NCBI GenBank assembly: GCA_027068245.1
Contig: JAMOUF010000178.1
Coordinates: 1 to 8,423, forward strand
Source: Campylobacterales bacterium
Lineage (GTDB): Bacteria > Campylobacterota > Campylobacteria > Campylobacterales > Nitratiruptoraceae
Direction: 5' to 3'
DNA: 8,423 nucleotides
This document shows, piece by piece, positions 1-5,777 of this stretch. Positions within the stretch are counted from its first letter, which is position 1. Each line of letters opens with the position of its first letter. Position numbers and translations under genes: made by a program. A model generated the notes under the pieces. That model did no database searches, was not told the DNA's origin, and worked only from the letters and a program-made list of their open reading frames with translations.

Positions 1-741
1 CACGGCTCCGATAGTCTGGGTTTTGAAACTGAAAATCGAAGCCACCGATTCCCCTTTTTTACCCACTACACTTAGCAGTGCGTGATAGTAGGGCCTTAAC
101 TGTTCGATTTTCTTAAGCGTAACCGCGTCCAAATCCTCAAGAGGATTGCCGTTCTCATCAAAAAGGGGCTGATTCGTATAGAGCAGGTAGGCTATTTTGT
201 TCGGGGTTACAAACTCCCCGTCAATGTTATATATCCCCCTGTCAACCACCACTATATGGTCGCTTGCCCCGTTTAAAGGTTTTAGGGGAATTATAACGAT
301 AGAGTTGTCTTTGGATACAAAGGTGTAGTCATTTGCCGAAAGCTCCTTTTTTACCTTCGTGGGTATCGGCAGCGGGTTGTCTGGCTTGTAGGTATATTCC
401 ACCTCGTACAGATGCACCCTTCCATAGAGTGACGCCGGGTCAACCAGGGTATTTGTGGGGATTACCACGGGCGAAGTGGTAGAAAAGCCGTCCAACCTGT
501 TTAGGGACTTTACCATCTGTGCCGAAGAGTCGTTTGGGTTATAAGGTATGTTTAGCGTGCCGTCGGCAGGTTCTTGGGAGGTAGGCAGAAAAAGCAGGTT
601 CGTTGGAAACGGGTTTTTCTCCTTCAAATCCACAACCACGTTTTTATCACTGACGGCAGGAGATGAGTCGCCGTCGCCACCACATCCGACAAGCAACAAC
701 ATAAGTGCTGCGGCGCCTATAATAGAGAGCTTGGAGAGCAT
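1..741 (-). CDS. VolA/Pla-1-like lipase lipoprotein, N-terminal part (3' end beyond the left edge)
   Basis: This is the first 247 codons of a minus-strand gene with no stop before the window edge. The protein begins with a lipoprotein signal: hydrophobic residues 5-18, then the lipobox LVGC with Cys20 as the lipidation site, followed by a GGDGDSS linker. The mature part carries NPFPTNLLF (43-51), DGTLNIP (60-66) and LNRLDGFSTTSP (80-91). These match my memory of the N-terminal domain of bacterial virulence-factor lipases (VolA of Vibrio, Pla-1/Lip of Aeromonas), which precedes an alpha/beta-hydrolase. The catalytic domain would lie outside the window, so enzymatic activity is inferred. The ATG at 741 was chosen over the in-frame ATG at 747 because the Shine-Dalgarno TAAAGG (748-753 on the minus strand) is well spaced only from 741. 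Likely role: outer-membrane or surface lipolysis of lysophospholipids or lipids. Confidence 0.72.
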   Translation of the reverse strand, partial: MLSKLSIIGAAALMLLLVGCGGDGDSSPAVSDKNVVVDLKEKNPFPTNLLFLPTSQEPADGTLNIPYNPNDSSAQMVKSLNRLDGFSTTSPVVIPTNTLVDPASLYGRVHLYEVEYTYKPDNPLPIPTKVKKELSANDYTFVSKDNSIVIIPLKPLNGASDHIVVVDRGIYNIDGEFVTPNKIAYLLYTNQPLFDENGNPLEDLDAVTLKKIEQLRPYYHALLSVVGKKGESVASIFSFKTQTIGAV

Positions 742-779
742 AAGCATCCTTTAGGTTTTTTTTATTTAATGGTAATATA

Positions 780-785
780 TTTATA
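780..785 (-). promoter_or_regulatory. Possible -10 element for the lipoprotein gene
   Basis: The minus strand reads TATAAA here inside a very A+T-rich stretch (755-795). It would start RNA near 773 and give a leader of about 32 bases, which includes a run of eight A (756-763) and the Shine-Dalgarno. There is no TG extension and no clear -35, and TATATT just downstream is an alternative. The gene may instead be read through from the upstream pair at 846-2361. Confidence 0.25.
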
Positions 786-831
786 TTAAATGTAGCTTAA
801 GAATGGTTGTGTGGAACTCTTTTTACAGATA

Positions 832-850
832 CATAGGCAAAAAGCCTATG
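832..850 (-). other. Perfect 7-bp hairpin overlapping a stop codon
   Basis: CATAGGC (832-838) and GCCTATG (844-850) form a perfect inverted repeat around a five-base loop; a G-U pair can extend the stem in the minus-strand RNA. It includes the TAG stop (846-848) of the DUF2267 gene. No run of T follows on either strand, so it is not a classical intrinsic terminator. It could be a weak terminator, a pause, or a 3'-end stabiliser between the DUF2267 gene and the lipoprotein gene. Confidence 0.4.
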
Positions 851-1280
851 CGTTTAGGATAAACTCCTGTATCTCTTTTGGCATCTCCGCCGCCAGGTCT
901 TTAATCTCGCCTTCGCTGATATGTTTTTTCAGATATGAAAAAACTCCTCTTACCATCTCCTTCGCCCGCTCTTTGTCTCCAAAATCCTTTTGAGCCGTCT
1001 TTCTATCCTCTTCCAAAACGGCCTCGATAAAATCATCCAGATGTTTTATACTCTTATCCGGAAAATCCGAAAGCCTCCAGTCGTGGACCGCCTCGGCCTT
1101 TAGGCATATTGGCAGCTGGGCGATAAAATCCAGATACTCCTGCGGGGATATCCGCCGCCTAAGAACCCTAAGCACTGCGGCAAAAATCCTATCCGCTTTT
1201 TGAATGTCGTCAACCCCAATCTCCCTGGCAAGCCCTTTTAAGAACTCCTTCGCCTTTTGCACATCTTTTTCAAATCTCAT
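846..1280 (-). CDS. DUF2267 domain protein
   Basis: A 144-residue, all-helical, soluble protein without signal peptide or membrane segment. Residues 10-68 have the DUF2267 pattern: an N-terminal helix (KAKEFLKGLAREIG), then ADRIFAAVLRVLRRRISPQEYLDFIAQLP (30-57), then the LKAEAVHDW segment (60-68). A second helical half (about 75-144) includes VFSYLKKHISEGEIKDLAAEMP, which echoes the first half, as is usual in this family. The molecular function of DUF2267 is not established to my knowledge. The start has the Shine-Dalgarno GGGAG five bases upstream. It lies only 10 bases downstream of the duplicated unknown protein, so the two are very likely cotranscribed, with the unknown protein first. Confidence 0.85.
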   Translation of the reverse strand: MRFEKDVQKAKEFLKGLAREIGVDDIQKADRIFAAVLRVLRRRISPQEYLDFIAQLPICLKAEAVHDWRLSDFPDKSIKHLDDFIEAVLEEDRKTAQKDFGDKERAKEMVRGVFSYLKKHISEGEIKDLAAEMPKEIQEFILNA

Positions 1281-1290
1281 TCCAGCTCCC

Positions 1291-2361
1291 TTAGGCTATA
1301 TTCATAGCGCTTGGCGGTCTCTCCTCCAACAGTCTTACATTTTGGGCCACTTCCGGAAGAGGCACGATTTTCTCTTTTCTTACCCATCTCTCAGGCAGGT
1401 GAATCTCTCTGCCTCTGACATGGATGACGGTAGGTCTTATTCTCATCTCATATGTAATTTTCACGCCGTAAACCTTGTTGCCGAACCTGTTGACGAAGTA
1501 TCCGGGCCCTTCCATCTTGAGGTTTCTAAACTCGGCAGGAAAATATATCCTTTTTGCGTACTCTCTCTTTCTTCCCGGATGGTAATATACGAGCCAAAGA
1601 ACCTTTCCGCCACCTTTGTATCTGCTCTCGGTAGGAATCAAAGTTTCTGCCTTCTCCTCCTCTTCGAGAATCTTTTTCAGATACTCCTCCGCGCTCAGCT
1701 CGCCAAAATCCTCTTCGCTTATAGCCTCGAAATGTTTCTCCCATCCGTTTACCTGGCTGATGATGTTGGCAAGCTCCACGCTTCTGTTTTTTTCTTCATT
1801 CACCAGTTTGTCGATGGCTCCCAACAGCCCCTCGTCGAAATGCTCTTTGAAGCTCTCAAGATATGGAAGCACCGATAGGATATCCACGGCCCTCTTCATC
1901 TTGGTAAGGCACTCTACATCTTCGCAAAAGAGCATCCCTTTTCTGATGTTACAGAACTCTTTTCTTAAAAACTCCAGTATCTCCACGCTCTTTTCAAGAT
2001 TTATGGCGCTGGTGGTAATCTCTTCCAAAATCTGGGCCGGTATCTGCTTTAACTGCTCCTCAATATCTATATCGGCCCTCCAGGGGTGATACTCTTTGTC
2101 AAAACCTTTGTATTTGGCGATATAGTTGGCCTCCCTGACAGTCGCCCTGTTCTCCTCAAGAGCCACCTGTCTTAGCTCCTCCACCTTCTCTCCAAACTTC
2201 TTTTTCCAAAAGGGGGAGTATGTAAGGGTGCAAAGATAATCGCTTCTTTTTTTAAGCTCGGTCAGCTGCGCCTCGTTTTCCACAATCATCATCTCGTCTC
2301 TGATAAGACAGTTTATGCGTCTTATATCCTCTGCGCTTTCCACTTTTGAGTAAATTGCCAT
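1291..2361 (-). CDS. Unknown protein with tandem duplicated helical module and C-terminal basic domain
   Basis: I do not recognise this 356-residue protein. It has no signal peptide or membrane segment. Residues 7-91 and 126-211 align with each other with one single-residue gap: shared positions include V7/V126, E8/E127, C18/C137, I20-R21/I139-R140, M24/M143, L33-T34/L152-T153, D41/D160, L43/L162, L46/L165, Y48/Y167, F56/F175, A78-N79/A198-N199 and G86/G206, with aromatics at 87/207. This is a duplicated helical module of about 85 residues. A charged linker (216-240, Glu-rich) leads to a likely beta-rich C-terminal domain (247-345) with VLWLVYYHPGRKREYAKRIYF (split here as residues 254-274) and many Arg/Lys. 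The start at 2361 is firm: AAGGAGG lies at 2368-2374, six bases upstream. It heads an operon with the DUF2267 gene. A structural or regulatory role is possible, but no function can be assigned. Confidence 0.85.
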   Translation of the reverse strand: MAIYSKVESAEDIRRINCLIRDEMMIVENEAQLTELKKRSDYLCTLTYSPFWKKKFGEKVEELRQVALEENRATVREANYIAKYKGFDKEYHPWRADIDIEEQLKQIPAQILEEITTSAINLEKSVEILEFLRKEFCNIRKGMLFCEDVECLTKMKRAVDILSVLPYLESFKEHFDEGLLGAIDKLVNEEKNRSVELANIISQVNGWEKHFEAISEEDFGELSAEEYLKKILEEEEKAETLIPTESRYKGGGKVLWLVYYHPGRKREYAKRIYFPAEFRNLKMEGPGYFVNRFGNKVYGVKITYEMRIRPTVIHVRGREIHLPERWVRKEKIVPLPEVAQNVRLLEERPPSAMNIA

Positions 2362-2387
2362 TTTCAGCCTCCTTTAAGCTTTTTTAA

Positions 2388-2393
2388 ATTTTA
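2388..2393 (-). promoter_or_regulatory. Candidate -10 element for the 1291-2361 gene
   Basis: The minus strand reads TAAAAT, five of six matches to TATAAT. RNA would begin near 2381, giving a leader of about 20 bases that holds the strong AAGGAGG ribosome binding site. A second candidate, TGA followed by TACAAA (2422-2430 on the minus strand), is an extended -10 form and would give a leader of about 54 bases. No -35 is evident for either. Confidence 0.4.
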
Positions 2394-2410
2394 ACCTTTT
2401 TTCGCTATAT

Positions 2411-2423
2411 TTTGTGCTACTTT
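2411..2423 (+). promoter_or_regulatory. Candidate extended -10 promoter for the M90 peptidase
   Basis: The motif TTTGTGCTA followed by CTTT contains TG-C-TACTTT, an extended -10 with a weak hexamer. RNA would begin near 2430, directly at the AAAGGG ribosome binding site. The same TTTGTGCTA occurs 4072-4080 upstream of hemJ, again followed by TATCAAAGG, which argues the element is real rather than chance. Confidence 0.35.
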
Positions 2424-2440
2424 TGTATCAAAGGGCCCTT

Positions 2441-3265
2441 ATGAACTATTATATCTTACTTTTTATTATATTTTTACTTATCCTCTTTTTTTATATAAGT
2501 TACAATCTTTATATTTTTTTAGTCACGGACGGCAGATACCGCCTCTACAAATTCCGCCCATTTCCCAAAAGGTATGAGGAGATACTGAAAAGGGAGTTTC
2601 CATTCTACGAAAAAATCCCACAAAAACTCAAAAGAAACCTGAAAGCCTGCATACTTACATTCATAAAAGAGAAAGAGTTTGTAGGGGTAGGTATTGAGAT
2701 AGATGAAGAGAAGAAGGTAATCGTGGCCGCAAACGCCTGTATGCTGACTATTGGAGTTGACAGGTGCGAGTATAAACATGTAAAGACCATTTTCCTCTAT
2801 CCGGATACTATCGTAAAAAGCGCGAAAATCCAAAACGGGTGGCTGGTAACAGAAAAAGAGGAGGTTATTTTGGGCGAAGCTTGGCAGGGCGGCGAAGTGG
2901 TATTATCCTGGCGGGATTTGGTGGAGGGCAACAAAATACCCAATGATGGCAAAAATGTGGGGTTTCACGAGTTCGCACATCAGCTGGATATGGAGGACGG
3001 CATACCAGACGGCACCCCGCCCCTGCCTTTGAAACTCTATCCAAAGTGGTCCAGGGTTATGAAAAAGGAGTACGAGAAGATAAAAAGGCTCTATGAGCGC
3101 GGCAAAAGGGCCGTTCTTGACAGATACGCCATCACCAGTCCGGCCGAGTTTTTCGCAGTAGCCACCGAGCTCTTCTTTGAAAAACCCAAAAAACTCAAAG
3201 CAAAAGAGCCAGAGCTGTACGAACTTTTGAAGGAGTATTACAAAATCGACCCGGCATCATGGTAG
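2441..3265 (+). CDS. M90-family (MtfA-like) zinc-dependent peptidase, membrane anchored
   Basis: A 274-residue putative metallopeptidase. Residues 4-28 form one hydrophobic N-terminal helix, likely an inner-membrane anchor; the rest is soluble. The zinc site is HEFAH (176-180), and E236 in SPAEFFAVATE is the expected third ligand, as in E. coli MtfA (DPAECFAV). Other family marks are FLYPDTIV (118-125) and the LGEAWQGG...VVLSW segment (144-157). E. coli MtfA is an aminopeptidase that also binds the regulator Mlc; only the peptidase chemistry can be carried over here, since no sugar-transport genes are nearby. I chose the ATG at 2441, with AAAGGG six bases upstream, over an in-frame GTG at 2414, which would add a polar nine-residue lead and sits inside the promoter motif. 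Its last 28 bases overlap the CHAD gene on the other strand. Confidence 0.9.
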   Translation: MNYYILLFIIFLLILFFYISYNLYIFLVTDGRYRLYKFRPFPKRYEEILKREFPFYEKIPQKLKRNLKACILTFIKEKEFVGVGIEIDEEKKVIVAANACMLTIGVDRCEYKHVKTIFLYPDTIVKSAKIQNGWLVTEKEEVILGEAWQGGEVVLSWRDLVEGNKIPNDGKNVGFHEFAHQLDMEDGIPDGTPPLPLKLYPKWSRVMKKEYEKIKRLYERGKRAVLDRYAITSPAEFFAVATELFFEKPKKLKAKEPELYELLKEYYKIDPASW

Positions 3266-4053
3266 GATTTGAGAAATTTTTTTCTGATTTTCAGCTCCTT
3301 TTGCTCCATATCCCCTGAAAGTTTGCCAACGGCCAGGCAGCTCTCCAAAGGAAAGTCGTACTCCTGGATAAAATGCTTTAGATTCTCTCTTTGCACCTCC
3401 AAATCCTGATGCATTCCCAAAAGGTCCTGGATTCTTTTAAGTCTCTCTATCTTCTTTCTATCATTTTTCAGCTCCATAATATACCTAAGCCTTTTGAACT
3501 GGATTCTAAGCTTATGGTAGAGTTCGGCGTCGGAATCAATGGAGAGGTTTTTCAAAAACCTCCTTATGGCTTTGAGGCGTCTTCTTACGGCGGCCCTGAA
3601 GGCCTTTTTGAACTTGTCGTCCTTTACGAACCTGGGACCGTAAAGGGAGTTGAGGCTGGATATGAAATCACCCCCTTTCAAAAATCCCATAAGCTCGGCG
3701 TAAACGCTCTCTCTTTTTTCATATAAGATATCATATATGGGCTCTACGGCCGGTTTCATCGAGGGCGGAAGCCGCTTTACGTATGAGGGGTAGTTGTATA
3801 AAAACACATCTATATCCCTGGCCTCGTTGGTCCTTTTGAAAAACCCCTTAAGCACCGTATCGCACTCTTTGGCCCAAAGAGGGTCGAAATACTCTTTGAA
3901 CTCTTTTATGATGGAGCGTATGCGCCTGATATAGACACGGAATTTATGGAGGTTTTCCATATCATCCGGCTCCTCGACAACTCTTTTTGCATAAAAGAGC
4001 ACCATATTCAGATATCCGTCCAGAACCGATGAGAGTTTTTTACTCAGACGCAT
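3238..4053 (-). CDS. CHAD-domain protein
   Basis: A 271-residue, strongly basic, all-helical cytoplasmic protein. CHAD domains are built of two helical halves lined with conserved His, Lys and Arg and are known to bind polyphosphate. Both halves are seen: HKFRVYIRRIRS (36-47) and RTNEARDIDVFL (74-85) in the first, and YHKLRIQFKRLRY (179-191) plus a QDLLGMHQDLEVQ segment in the second. The length suits a stand-alone CHAD protein; there is no CYTH domain and no polyphosphate kinase next to it. Start at 4053 (ATG) is preferred to the in-frame GTG at 4059 because AAGGAG lies five bases before the ATG and overlaps the GTG. A perfect extended -10 lies upstream. The 3' end overlaps the convergent M90 peptidase gene by 28 bp. 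Confidence 0.88.
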   Translation of the reverse strand: MRLSKKLSSVLDGYLNMVLFYAKRVVEEPDDMENLHKFRVYIRRIRSIIKEFKEYFDPLWAKECDTVLKGFFKRTNEARDIDVFLYNYPSYVKRLPPSMKPAVEPIYDILYEKRESVYAELMGFLKGGDFISSLNSLYGPRFVKDDKFKKAFRAAVRRRLKAIRRFLKNLSIDSDAELYHKLRIQFKRLRYIMELKNDRKKIERLKRIQDLLGMHQDLEVQRENLKHFIQEYDFPLESCLAVGKLSGDMEQKELKIRKKFLKSYHDAGSIL

Positions 4054-4071
4054 AATCACTCCTTAAAATAA

Positions 4072-4084
4072 TTTGTGCTAACCT
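4072..4084 (+). promoter_or_regulatory. Candidate extended -10 promoter for hemJ
   Basis: TTTGTGCTA followed by ACCT gives TG-C-TAACCT, an extended -10 with a weak hexamer. RNA would begin near 4091 and give a leader of about 18 bases holding AAAGGAG. The identical nine bases precede the M90 peptidase gene. Confidence 0.35.
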
Positions 4085-4088
4085 TTTA

Positions 4089-4097
4089 ATTATATCA
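4089..4097 (-). promoter_or_regulatory. Consensus extended -10 promoter for the CHAD gene
   Basis: The minus strand reads TGATATAAT, a perfect TGn-TATAAT. RNA would start near 4082, giving a leader of about 30 bases with AAGGAG just before the ATG at 4053. It overlaps the hemJ leader on the other strand, so transcription of the two genes may compete. Confidence 0.6.
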
Positions 4098-4108
4098 AAG
4101 GAGAGCGG

Positions 4109-4543
4109 ATGGAGTATTACAGCTGGATTTTGGCATTTCACGTAATGAGTATAATAAGCTGGATGGCTATGCTTTTTTATCTGCCAAGGCTTTTTGTATA
4201 TCACGCCGAGCACAGAGACAACAAAGGCTTTGTGGAGGTGGTGAAAATCCAGGAACACAAACTCTACTACTTCATAGGCGTTCCGGCCTTTTGGGCCTCT
4301 TTGCTAAGCGGCCTTACGATGATAGCCCTAAATCCCGATATGTTCAAAAGTGGGATGTGGCTTCACATAAAACTTACGGCCGCTTTTTTGATGATTTTAT
4401 ACCACTTCAGCCTGCGCTATTTTCTAATACGCTTCAAAGAGGACAGATGCGAAAAGAGCGGAAAGTTTTTTAGAGTTTACAATGAGATACCAACGATTTT
4501 GATGATAATAATCGTCATAATGGCGGTGGTGAAACCGATATGA
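4109..4543 (+). CDS. hemJ: Protoporphyrinogen IX oxidase HemJ
   Basis: HemJ is the membrane enzyme that oxidises protoporphyrinogen IX to protoporphyrin IX in haem synthesis in bacteria lacking HemG or HemY. The 144-residue protein has the usual length and four membrane helices (about 5-27, 55-74, 83-103, 127-143). Family hallmarks are FHVMSIISWMAMLFYLPRLF (split as 10-29), with H11, W18, P26, R27 and H32, and the third-helix segment WLHIKL (84-89) with H86 and K88, plus H99. Conserved His, Arg and Lys in these places are known to be needed for haem binding or activity. The ATG has AAAGGAG five to six bases upstream. The stop overlaps the patatin start (ATGA), so hemJ leads a three-gene coupled operon. 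Confidence 0.95.
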   Translation: MEYYSWILAFHVMSIISWMAMLFYLPRLFVYHAEHRDNKGFVEVVKIQEHKLYYFIGVPAFWASLLSGLTMIALNPDMFKSGMWLHIKLTAAFLMILYHFSLRYFLIRFKEDRCEKSGKFFRVYNEIPTILMIIIVIMAVVKPI

Positions 4544-5277
4544 GAAGAGCTGCGGTTTTTAGCGGGGGCGGAGCCAGGTGTTTTGCCCAGCTGGGATTTA
4601 TGGATGAGCTTTACGAGAGGGGAATCGAGTTCGAGGCCTTTAGCGGAAGCAGCGGCGGAGCGGTGGCGGCGGCCCTTTTGGCTAAAGGCTACACCCCAAA
4701 AGAGGCCCTTGAGGCCTTTGAGGGGATAGATTTTAAAAAGATATCTTTCAACCTTTTCAATGGCACGATTTTTTGTCACAAAAAGATGAAAACGGAGCTA
4801 ATCAAGCTTGGCCTGGATGATTTTGAGAATTTGAAAAAGAGGCTCTTTGTGGCGGTGACCGAGTATGAGGCGCCAAACACCCGCTATATCCGGCACGGCG
4901 ACCTGGCCCAGGCCCTGCTGGCCTCCACGGCCCTTTTGCCGCTTTTTTGCCCCGTGGAGCTTGAGGATGGGCTCTATATAGACGGCGGCCTTAGCGACAA
5001 TCTGCCCGTAACTCCTGTAAAGGACTATGAGTATATCCTCTCCATCAACGTAAACCCCTTGAAAGTGGGCTTTAAAAGGACTCTTTTGGGGAATTTCAAA
5101 AGGGCCGGATATATAATGCTAAACGCGAACATAAAACGCTCCATCCCCCTCTCAACCGAATATGTGGAGATATATGAGACGATAAACTATGGTATACTTG
5201 AGAGAAAAAAATTCAAAGAGATATTCGCCATAGGGCAGGATTACGCAAAAAAGAGGTTTTTGAAAGAGGAGAGATGA
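4540..5277 (+). CDS. Patatin-like phospholipase
   Basis: A 245-residue serine lipid acyl hydrolase of the bacterial patatin family, likely acting on membrane phospholipids or lysolipids at the cytoplasmic side, as no signal peptide is present. The oxyanion loop is SGGGARCFAQLG (8-19); the nucleophile elbow GSSGG (36-40) carries S38; the catalytic Asp is D148 in the DGG motif (148-150). ASTALLPLF (128-136) is the usual segment before it. The loop has Cys14 where Gly is usual after the Arg. Length is that of a minimal single-domain patatin. The start overlaps the hemJ stop and the stop overlaps the next gene's start, both as ATGA, so translation is probably coupled on both sides. Substrate is unknown. 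Confidence 0.93.
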   Translation: MRRAAVFSGGGARCFAQLGFMDELYERGIEFEAFSGSSGGAVAAALLAKGYTPKEALEAFEGIDFKKISFNLFNGTIFCHKKMKTELIKLGLDDFENLKKRLFVAVTEYEAPNTRYIRHGDLAQALLASTALLPLFCPVELEDGLYIDGGLSDNLPVTPVKDYEYILSINVNPLKVGFKRTLLGNFKRAGYIMLNANIKRSIPLSTEYVEIYETINYGILERKKFKEIFAIGQDYAKKRFLKEER

Positions 5278-5777
5278 TAAAAGAGCTGGCCGAAAGGATT
5301 TTGGACAAAATCATTGATTACGTCTTCGAGCTGCCAAAATATCCCCTTAGATTTCGTGAGCTGATGGAGGCCAACAGGGTTTTGGTGGATAACCTGGATA
5401 TCAACCAGATTCCTGGTATCAGGTTTTGCAGACTCAAGCTCTATCTGGTATATTTTCTTATCTGGAACCTTATCCTAATCCCGCTTTCTCTTATATTTCA
5501 CTCTTTGCTGGCAAAACTGGACTGCCATATAGCCATCATACTTGCCATTATATTTACCCTGCTCTTTTTTGGCACCTACAAGATATTCGAGGAGCGGCTA
5601 AAAAGGAGGGTGGCTCTGCGTATAATAAAAGAGGCCTGGAAAAACTACCTTCCCCATTTTCCCTATGAAAAATATGGTGAGAAGGTGGCCCAGATATACA
5701 AAGAGGCTGTGGAGCGGGACATCCCAAAAAACAAGATAGAGCAGTTCATCATAGACAAAATCATCGAGACCAGATAA
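5274..5777 (+). CDS. Small membrane protein of unknown function, two predicted helices
   Basis: I do not recognise a family in this 167-residue protein. It has a charged, helical N-terminal part (1-53), two membrane helices (about 56-79 and 85-101, joined by a very short loop with D83), and a basic amphipathic C-terminal tail (103-167). A helical hairpin with both tails in the cytoplasm is the simplest topology, given the Arg/Lys-rich sequence after helix two. The ATG at 5274 overlaps the patatin stop and has AGAGGAG just upstream. Position in the operon suggests it may partner the patatin or anchor it at the membrane, which is inference only. Its last 17 bases overlap the convergent YhbP-like gene. 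Confidence 0.82.
   Translation: MIKELAERILDKIIDYVFELPKYPLRFRELMEANRVLVDNLDINQIPGIRFCRLKLYLVYFLIWNLILIPLSLIFHSLLAKLDCHIAIILAIIFTLLFFGTYKIFEERLKRRVALRIIKEAWKNYLPHFPYEKYGEKVAQIYKEAVERDIPKNKIEQFIIDKIIETR

Noticed and set aside
756..763. Run of eight A (minus strand) in the lipoprotein leader as a phase-variation tract
   Set aside because: Runs of seven to eight A or T occur several times in this A+T-rich coding style (for example 2514-2520, 6131-6137 and 7874-7880), so this one is not exceptional; long tracts of G or C, the usual switches, are absent.
742..845. Possible small gene or RNA in the largest intergenic gap
   Set aside because: The 104 bases hold only A+T-rich promoter-like sequence and the hairpin; no open frame with a ribosome binding site and no recognisable RNA fold were found.
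1204..1878. Plus-strand open frame of 224 codons opposite the duplicated unknown protein
   Set aside because: It crosses two well-supported minus-strand genes, has no ribosome binding site or recognisable domain, and its Ser/Phe-rich composition is what the complement of Lys/Glu-rich coding sequence gives.
2414..2440. Upstream GTG start for the M90 peptidase
   Set aside because: The extension sits in the promoter motif and has no ribosome binding site, while the ATG at 2441 has AAAGGG at good spacing and places the hydrophobic helix at the N terminus.
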